64,000 bases of DNA from Acidobacteriota bacterium (lineage in GTDB: Bacteria > Acidobacteriota > Blastocatellia > Pyrinomonadales > Pyrinomonadaceae). The notes under the pieces are model-generated. The model was not told the DNA's origin, did no database searches, and worked only from the letters and a program-made list of their open reading frames with translations. Location of the stretch: NCBI GenBank assembly GCA_023389035.1, contig JAEWFC010000033.1, positions 4,348-68,347 of the forward strand, given 5' to 3'. The translations under genes were made by a program, and so were the position numbers. The stretch's first letter is position 1. Each line of letters opens with the position of its first letter. Positions 59,368 through 64,000 of the stretch are shown piece by piece.

Positions 59368-60060
59368 TCATTTACGGCGCGATTTTATTCGCGCCCATAC
59401 TTTGTCTACATGTCGCTTTATCTTGCGCCCATGAGGCCCAGCAACGTTCTCGCCATTCTCCTTTGCCCAGGTGATCGTTGCTGACAGGACCTCAGCCTTT
59501 CGTAATCCGTCGTCGATCAGATCAACAATCCTCCGTCCTCTGGCTGAACGAGGTTCACCCGGAGCACCTCGGCCTCTTCCACTAGAAGGTTTCTTCTTCT
59601 TTGGCGCTCTCGGGACTACTTTCGCCGCCTCAGAACCTAGGATTTCTCGAACTTTCTTAAGATTCTTGTTTTCATCCCGCAAGATCGTCGCGGCCGCGCT
59701 AGCGTGGTATGGGACATTGCCGGGATCATCATGCCGTAACGTCGTCATCGCAGTCGTTCGGCCGCCACGGCTGTGAATGTGAAGTTGCTCCTTTGGAGTG
59801 AACGCGATATGCAATCCGCCGGTTCCCTGAAGGAAATCCAATCCCGTAACCTCAAGCCAATCATCTTCGCCCCATTCCCGGTAAACACGACCCTTATTGT
59901 CTTGGTAGACATAGCCAAGGTCGACCGGGCGAAGGCCACGCGGCTTTCGTTTCTTCCGCGGCTCAAAACATTTCTCCGAGCAGACATGCTCTTGTTCCTC
60001 CGTTATCACCTTGACAGTTTTAAGCTGTTCGTCTCTAGATCCAGATTTCGGCTTGAACAT
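59368..60060 (-). CDS. Uncharacterised basic protein
   Basis: 230 residues. An N-terminal part has a CSEKC pair; YVYQDNKGRVYREWGEDDWLE and LHIAFTPKEQLHIHSRGG look like two short beta modules; then a Lys/Arg/Pro/Gly stretch (PKKKKPSSGRGRGAPG) and a helical basic end (KIKRHVDKVWARIKSRRK). It could bind nucleic acid. No family is recognised. It is divergent from the 452-residue gene by 91 bases. Confidence 0.6.
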   Translation of the reverse strand: MFKPKSGSRDEQLKTVKVITEEQEHVCSEKCFEPRKKRKPRGLRPVDLGYVYQDNKGRVYREWGEDDWLEVTGLDFLQGTGGLHIAFTPKEQLHIHSRGGRTTAMTTLRHDDPGNVPYHASAAATILRDENKNLKKVREILGSEAAKVVPRAPKKKKPSSGRGRGAPGEPRSARGRRIVDLIDDGLRKAEVLSATITWAKENGENVAGPHGRKIKRHVDKVWARIKSRRK

Positions 60061-60151
60061 ACAGACCTCTCGCTATTCTCCACAAAGCGATTATCTCACT
60101 TTGAATGTACATCAACTTGGCGAAGTTAGGGCCAGGCGCTATGTTTCAATC

Positions 60152-61510
60152 ATGGCAACTCGTTTGCTCGAATTCATTTCCGAAAGCTTTTTGTTCGACG
60201 ATTCCGTTCTGAGGAACCGGTACGCTAGCTTCGGCGAAGTTGAACTCCTTAAGGAACTCGAAAACTATCGCGCGCTGCAACTATCCGACGTGGCTGCGAA
60301 TGAAAAAGCTGTCCGAGCTAACACATCAAATCTAAAGCTATTCAACGGCTCAACACATCCAATCTTTTCTTTACTCAAACAATCTGCGCTCTACCTCGAC
60401 GAAGTTGTGATCGCAGATCCGGTCTTTCCGCATACCCATAAATGGTCTCAGAATGCGAAGACGATGAACGACTTTGTGGGGGTGCCCGGCAGCGGAGGTA
60501 TCAATCGGGAAAGGCTTGTAGAATCTGCTCACTATCTCAAGCAGTTAGCGCCTATGATTCAGGCAGCGTTCGTTTGTGTCCTGCCGATAACCGCCTTGTT
60601 CGAGCCGCCAGAGGTCATTCCGTACAGAGCTTCATTGAACGGCTTTTCGGACGTTTTACCCGAACCACTTCTGGATTTTTATCGTGAACGTGCGATCGTG
60701 GAAGCCGTTAAGAAAACGGATCACGGAATGATAATCGATGGATCCAACGAGATCGGAAGAGCCATCCACATTCGTTTTCAAGATCACCTAGGTGAAGACG
60801 CGCGCGGATATCTCTTGATGGAACAAATTGTTAAATCAGTTGATGAGAAAACCAGACAGATCGAAACTGTCCAATACATGCCTGAGTCATCTCCCGACAA
60901 GGCAAGATACGACGCTTGGGTCTATCAATCGATAAATCAAACAGCCGAACATTCATACAAGCGATTGCTTTTGGAAAACACGCTTGCAGCGGGTTTCGGT
61001 GCCAGCTATCTTTGTACGACCCCGTTTACTTTTGAATTGTTGGAGCAGTTTTTTCCGGACGAACAAACAATTGCGGAAAACACCGTCAATTCACTACTGA
61101 GGTTCGATCTGCCCGGCATAGAACAGATCGACGTCGGCACGTTGATGCGAATCAGGCTTGAGGACGGTGAGGCCTTTTACAATTTTCGAAATGAACTAGA
61201 TCGACTCTTTCGAGAATTGAGACTAGTCACTGATCCTAAGGAACTGAAGATGAAAACCGAGAACGCCTGGCACGAAATTTCGAACATACAAGTTACGAAT
61301 ATCAACCAGAAAGTCAGGCACTTAGAGTCGCAGTTAAAGCTGAGCATTGCTATCGGTGCGGCCGGTTTATTCGGGGCGGTTCAGACCGGTGGGTTTAGTT
61401 TGATAGCCACGGCAATTGCCATGGCACAGGGTTACAAGTCTTACAAAGAGTATCAGTTTCAGCAACACCAAAATCCATCCTTCTTTTTATGGAAGGCCCT
61501 TCGAAAATAG
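60152..61510 (+). CDS. Uncharacterised 452-residue protein with C-terminal hydrophobic hairpin
   Basis: The first 370 residues look soluble and mostly helical (LLEFISESFLFDDSVLRNRY..., DLPGIEQIDVGTLMRIRLED); residues 395-430 hold two small-residue hydrophobic segments (LSIAIGAAGLFGAVQTGG, FSLIATAIAMAQGY) that could insert into a membrane. No enzymatic motif is seen. Within an island with TIR and AbiE genes it may be an effector or a phage-derived protein; that is inference. ATG 60152 is taken since upstream residues have no coding character. Confidence 0.6.
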   Translation: MATRLLEFISESFLFDDSVLRNRYASFGEVELLKELENYRALQLSDVAANEKAVRANTSNLKLFNGSTHPIFSLLKQSALYLDEVVIADPVFPHTHKWSQNAKTMNDFVGVPGSGGINRERLVESAHYLKQLAPMIQAAFVCVLPITALFEPPEVIPYRASLNGFSDVLPEPLLDFYRERAIVEAVKKTDHGMIIDGSNEIGRAIHIRFQDHLGEDARGYLLMEQIVKSVDEKTRQIETVQYMPESSPDKARYDAWVYQSINQTAEHSYKRLLLENTLAAGFGASYLCTTPFTFELLEQFFPDEQTIAENTVNSLLRFDLPGIEQIDVGTLMRIRLEDGEAFYNFRNELDRLFRELRLVTDPKELKMKTENAWHEISNIQVTNINQKVRHLESQLKLSIAIGAAGLFGAVQTGGFSLIATAIAMAQGYKSYKEYQFQQHQNPSFFLWKALRK

Positions 61511-61572
61511 GCTATCGACAGTTTAGTTTCAATTTTCTAGAAGGAGGGTACTTATGGTACCGAAATAAGAAG

Positions 61573-61618
61573 AAATATAAACTTTTTCTTGTTGGAGGTT
61601 TATATTTTTGTCTATAAT
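61573..61618 (+). promoter_or_regulatory. abiE promoter and AbiEi operator
   Basis: TTGTTG (61589-61594), 18 bases, TATAAT (61613-61618), then 6 bases to ATG 61625. A perfect 10-bp inverted repeat, AAATATAAAC (61573-61582) and GTTTATATTT (61598-61607), spans the -35 region. AbiEi proteins repress their operon through inverted repeats of this kind. Confidence 0.7.
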
Positions 61619-61624
61619 GGGACT

Positions 61625-62407
61625 ATGAGTACCAATACTCGAAGCAAAATAAACCGATTACTTACTTCACAACCAAGTGGAGTTGTGTTCCAGTCCCGTT
61701 GGCTCACGACCCAGGGCTACACACCGGATCTTCAAAAGAAATACAGGCGGAGCGGGTGGCTGGACTCCATAGGTGTCGGAGCCATGATCCGGACTGGAGA
61801 TCAGGTCGGATACGAAGGCGCCATCTATGCTCTCCAAAAGCAGACAAATTCGACGGTCCACCCCGGCGGAAGAACGGCCCTAATCCTTTTAGGGAAAGCT
61901 CATTATCTGGAAATGTCCGCGAAAAGTGTCGTCGTTTTCGGTGGCAAAGGTGAATCCTTGCCTGAGTGGTTCCGAGAACATGATTGGGGCTTAGCAGTGG
62001 ACTTTTATTGCACCTCATTCCTGCCGTCTGATCTAGGATTGACCGAGCTCGAATTCAAGACTTTTTCAATAGGTGTCTCGGGCGCGGTCCGGGCGATGAT
62101 GGAATGCCTTTACCTTACCCCTCGGAAACAGGATCTTGTCGAGTGTTACCAATTCATGGAGGGGCTCAACAACCTTCGTCCCGATCAGGTGCAAATGATG
62201 TTGGAAAAATGCAGCTCCATAAAGGTAAAACGCCTATTCCTCTACATGGCCAAAAAGTCTGGACACGCATGGTTCGATCATCTGGATCTTCGAAATGTGG
62301 ATCTGGGTCGAGGTAAACGTCTTATAGCGAGAAACGGTGTCTACATCGACGAGTTCCGAATAACCGTCCCGCGGGAACTGGAGGCACATGGAAGCAGCGA
62401 CTTATAA
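61625..62407 (+). CDS. abiEi: AbiEi-type antitoxin
   Basis: 260 residues. An N-terminal winged-helix domain (residues 5-55, GVVFQSRWLTTQGYTPDLQKKYRRSGW in parts) and a C-terminal antitoxin domain with a long helical region (LEFKTFSIGVSGAVRAMMECL). This fits the AbiEi antitoxins of type IV systems, which both repress the operon and block the AbiEii nucleotidyltransferase without binding it. It overlaps abiEii by 20 bases. ATG 61625 lies just after the TATAAT box, so the mRNA is likely leaderless. Confidence 0.85.
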   Translation: MSTNTRSKINRLLTSQPSGVVFQSRWLTTQGYTPDLQKKYRRSGWLDSIGVGAMIRTGDQVGYEGAIYALQKQTNSTVHPGGRTALILLGKAHYLEMSAKSVVVFGGKGESLPEWFREHDWGLAVDFYCTSFLPSDLGLTELEFKTFSIGVSGAVRAMMECLYLTPRKQDLVECYQFMEGLNNLRPDQVQMMLEKCSSIKVKRLFLYMAKKSGHAWFDHLDLRNVDLGRGKRLIARNGVYIDEFRITVPRELEAHGSSDL

Positions 62408-63290
62408 GAAACAAGTTGAGCTTCTGTTGAAGGTGCTTCCGGAAGTTGCTAAAGAATCTTGCTTTGCGTTGCACGGCGGAACAGCTATTAACCTATTTAT
62501 CAGGGATATGCCGAGGCTGTCGGTCGACATAGACCTAACATATGTGCCGATAGAGGATCGCTCGACGTCGCTCGACAAGATCGAGGCAGCTCTGCGAAGG
62601 ATAAAGGAAAGAACTGTACTTGTAGTTGCCAAAGCTCGCGTGACGGCACCGAGCGAGAAAGGCAAATTGTATATCTCTTCGCAAGGGGTCGCCATCAAGC
62701 TGGAAGTTAATTTGGTCGGGCGAGGGACGATAGTTGATCCGGTGAGGCTGCCGTTGTGTCAGAAAGCGCAGGAAGAGTTTGATGTATTTACCGACATTCC
62801 AGTAATTCCGATGGGTCAACTCTACGGCGGCAAGATATGTGCGGCGCTCGACCGTCAACATCCACGGGATCTGTTTGATGTTCGTTACCTCTTGGCTAAC
62901 GAGGGGTTTTCGAACGAAGTAAAGGCTGGGTTTCTATTAGCCCTCATTTCCCACGATCGACCGATACGAGAGTTGCTCCAGCCGAATTTTCAGGATCAGC
63001 GTTCGGCCTTGCGGAATCAATTCGGCGGCATGACTGACGAAGAGTTCACCTATGAGGCATATGAGGAGACTCGGATGACCTTGGTTGAAACGATTCGCGG
63101 TGGACTCTCGAAGGAGGACATAGATTTTCTCTTATCGGTGAAGAATCTTGCACCGAAGTGGAGCTCATACGACTTCGAACGGTTCCCCGCCGTAAGATGG
63201 AAACTGAAGAACCTACAGGATCTCAAAGAGAACAACCCTAAGAAGTTTCGCGAGCTATACGAATCGCTTGCGAGCCTTCTGGAACGATAA
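62388..63290 (+). CDS. abiEii: AbiEii-type nucleotidyltransferase toxin
   Basis: 300 residues with the DUF1814/AbiEii motifs: HGGTAINLFI (residues 29-38) and, shortly after, SVDIDLTY with the metal-binding Asp47 and Asp49, then KLEVNLVGR and the later PMGQLYGGKICAALDRQHPRD in parts (the K-x-x-A...RxxxRDLFD region). The toxin adds nucleotides to tRNA acceptor stems in studied members and stops growth, aborting phage infection. All catalytic residues I can recognise are intact. It overlaps abiEi, so the pair is translated together. Confidence 0.92.
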   Translation: MEAATYKKQVELLLKVLPEVAKESCFALHGGTAINLFIRDMPRLSVDIDLTYVPIEDRSTSLDKIEAALRRIKERTVLVVAKARVTAPSEKGKLYISSQGVAIKLEVNLVGRGTIVDPVRLPLCQKAQEEFDVFTDIPVIPMGQLYGGKICAALDRQHPRDLFDVRYLLANEGFSNEVKAGFLLALISHDRPIRELLQPNFQDQRSALRNQFGGMTDEEFTYEAYEETRMTLVETIRGGLSKEDIDFLLSVKNLAPKWSSYDFERFPAVRWKLKNLQDLKENNPKKFRELYESLASLLER

Positions 63291-63405
63291 ACTAAGAAGG
63301 ATGTCAAAACTCCCTACAGCAACCGTCGCGTGCAGCGCGCAGTAACTTCCACGAATCGAGAAAACGCTTATCGTTCGCATTTTACGTCTGTATCGAGTCA
63401 GTTAA

Positions 63406-63853
63406 ACAGAATTCGATACCGGAAATAGCAGATCCAAGATCCCATTGAGTGAGGCCGTTATCCGCATTAATAATACTCTCGATCTCTACACGTTGGAAAA
63501 GTCCATCCAAACCCGGATGCAGAAGCACGATCTGGATGATTTGTTGAGTGCGTTCCGGACCGTGGCCAAGGATGAAAAAATTCGTGCTTTTATGATCGCC
63601 GGTGCGGCCCTTTTCGCTCTTCGGTTCGCTCGGCCACCAGTTCATCTCAAGAAAACAAATTGATCCAGTTGCCGTTGATGAACTGATGTCAATTTTGGGT
63701 CTCGTGAATACTTACCTGCTAACCGATCCGGTCGGCTTCGATCCCCCGGCGTTTGATGAATATCACGGTTCAACCTTATTACCTGTAATGTTGAGAACCG
63801 TAGCCAGCCAATTTTCTTATGAAGACAACTTCTGGGGACAATACGGGCGATTG
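63406..63853 (+). pseudogene. Broken gene cut by an insertion sequence
   Basis: Two overlapping frames look like one protein: an open frame from 63406, without an ATG, reading SEAVIRINNTLDLYTLEKSI and on to AFMIAGAALFAL, then a shift near 63,600-63,650 to the next frame with FISRKQIDPVAVDELMSILG and DPVGFDPPAFDEYHGS. The second part stops at a TAA that appears to be supplied by the inserted element at 63,852. No ribosome site is present. The product is not recognised. Confidence 0.5.
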
Positions 63854-64000
63854 TAAACCTCCCCGAGTTGTTGCCAATCTAAACTGGAGTTTTCGGGTCT
63901 TGGAGAACTGGTCCGCATGAGGAGCGAGGAGGCTTGCCTCCGAGCGAGTCATGCGGACGGCGGCGGTTGTAGAAGTCGATCCACCGGGACGTCAGTTCTC
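63852..64000 (-). mobile_element. End of an IS3-type insertion sequence
   Basis: The bases TGTAAACCTCCCCGAG at 63852 begin with TG, as IS3-family ends do, and are followed on the minus strand by the end of a transposase gene. The left boundary falls inside the broken gene. A target duplication cannot be seen because the other end is outside the window. Confidence 0.55.
63879..64000 (-). CDS. IS3-type transposase (C-terminal fragment, runs off the window)
   Basis: Forty codons are visible, ending at TAG 63881-63879. RWIDFYNRRRPHDSLGGKPP is the hallmark end of the DDE integrase core (the FYNxxRPHxxLGG block after the catalytic Glu). The next residues (RSSCGPVLQDPKTPV) are unlike the usual PAE-type end, perhaps because a near-perfect palindrome (GTCCGCATGA at 63911 with TCATGCGGAC) forms this part of the gene. 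The catalytic residues lie outside the window. Confidence 0.85.
   Translation of the reverse strand, partial: ELTSRWIDFYNRRRPHDSLGGKPPRSSCGPVLQDPKTPV

Larger units (their letters stand above)
55509..64000. mobile_element. Probable tRNA-Pro-integrated genomic island (left part)
   Basis: A 3' half-tRNA at the left edge, the absence of housekeeping genes to the right, and a cargo of repressor, TIR, MBL, toxin-antitoxin, broken gene and IS all indicate an integrated element. For a minus-strand tRNA the retained 3' fragment marks the distal end, so the element should extend rightward to an intact tRNA-Pro(GGG) beyond the window. No integrase is visible; it is probably at the right end. Positions 55,554-55,779 contain no gene I can support. 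Confidence 0.6.

Overview
The window reads as chromosomal sequence from an Acidobacteriota bacterium, most likely class Blastocatellia. The grounds are three secreted VWA-domain proteins of the acidobacterial type, two secreted proteins ending in FG-GAP-like repeats built on DYDGDGKxD...VFRPSxGxWY, an S46 peptidase, and a moderate GC content with AT-rich spacers. This is inference from protein families; no rRNA gene is present.

Layout. Positions 1-7.2 kb hold housekeeping genes: rplU-rpmA, then a tight run obgE-nadD-rsfS-rlmH-dksA/traR-comF. Between them an 834-base gap holds four DnaA-box-like sites and a candidate structured RNA of about 525 nt with its own promoter and terminator. Positions 7.2-16.5 kb hold a sugar-dehydrogenase/FG-GAP protein, tsaD, trxA and a sulfur operon (ArsR regulator, rhodanese, persulfide dioxygenase-rhodanese, TauE exporter). 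That operon ends in a tiny gene with an in-frame TGA followed by a SECIS-like hairpin, a candidate selenoprotein that ordinary gene calling truncates. Positions 16.7-33 kb hold secreted and signalling proteins (VWA, deoB, GGDEF, DUF885, RsbU-type phosphatase, DUF305), redox enzymes (OYE, quinone-type reductase, YceI) and an Rrf2 regulator whose operator recurs in the trxA promoter. Positions 33-55.5 kb hold lon, nrdR, an ECF sigma/anti-sigma cluster, M23 and S46 peptidases, a tetrahaem cytochrome, mtgA, glgC, two more VWA proteins, speB and a DegQ-type protease.

At 55,509 a 45-base 3' half of tRNA-Pro(GGG) marks the left end of a probable integrated island that runs off the right edge. The island carries an S24/LexA-like repressor gene followed by membrane-protein, ComEC-like MBL and TIR genes on one strand, a small histone-H1-like protein, two unrecognised proteins, an AbiE type IV toxin-antitoxin pair, a broken gene, and the end of an IS3-type transposase. 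The first four look like one repressor-controlled conflict operon.

Two genome-wide habits show. Several genes (arsR, rrf2, the S24 gene, abiEi, DUF305, speB, and less surely deoB and glgC) start 6-9 bases after a -10 box with no Shine-Dalgarno, so their mRNAs should be leaderless. A 21-bp tandem repeat family forms two intergenic arrays 40 kb apart, each about 100 bases beyond a nearly identical terminator.
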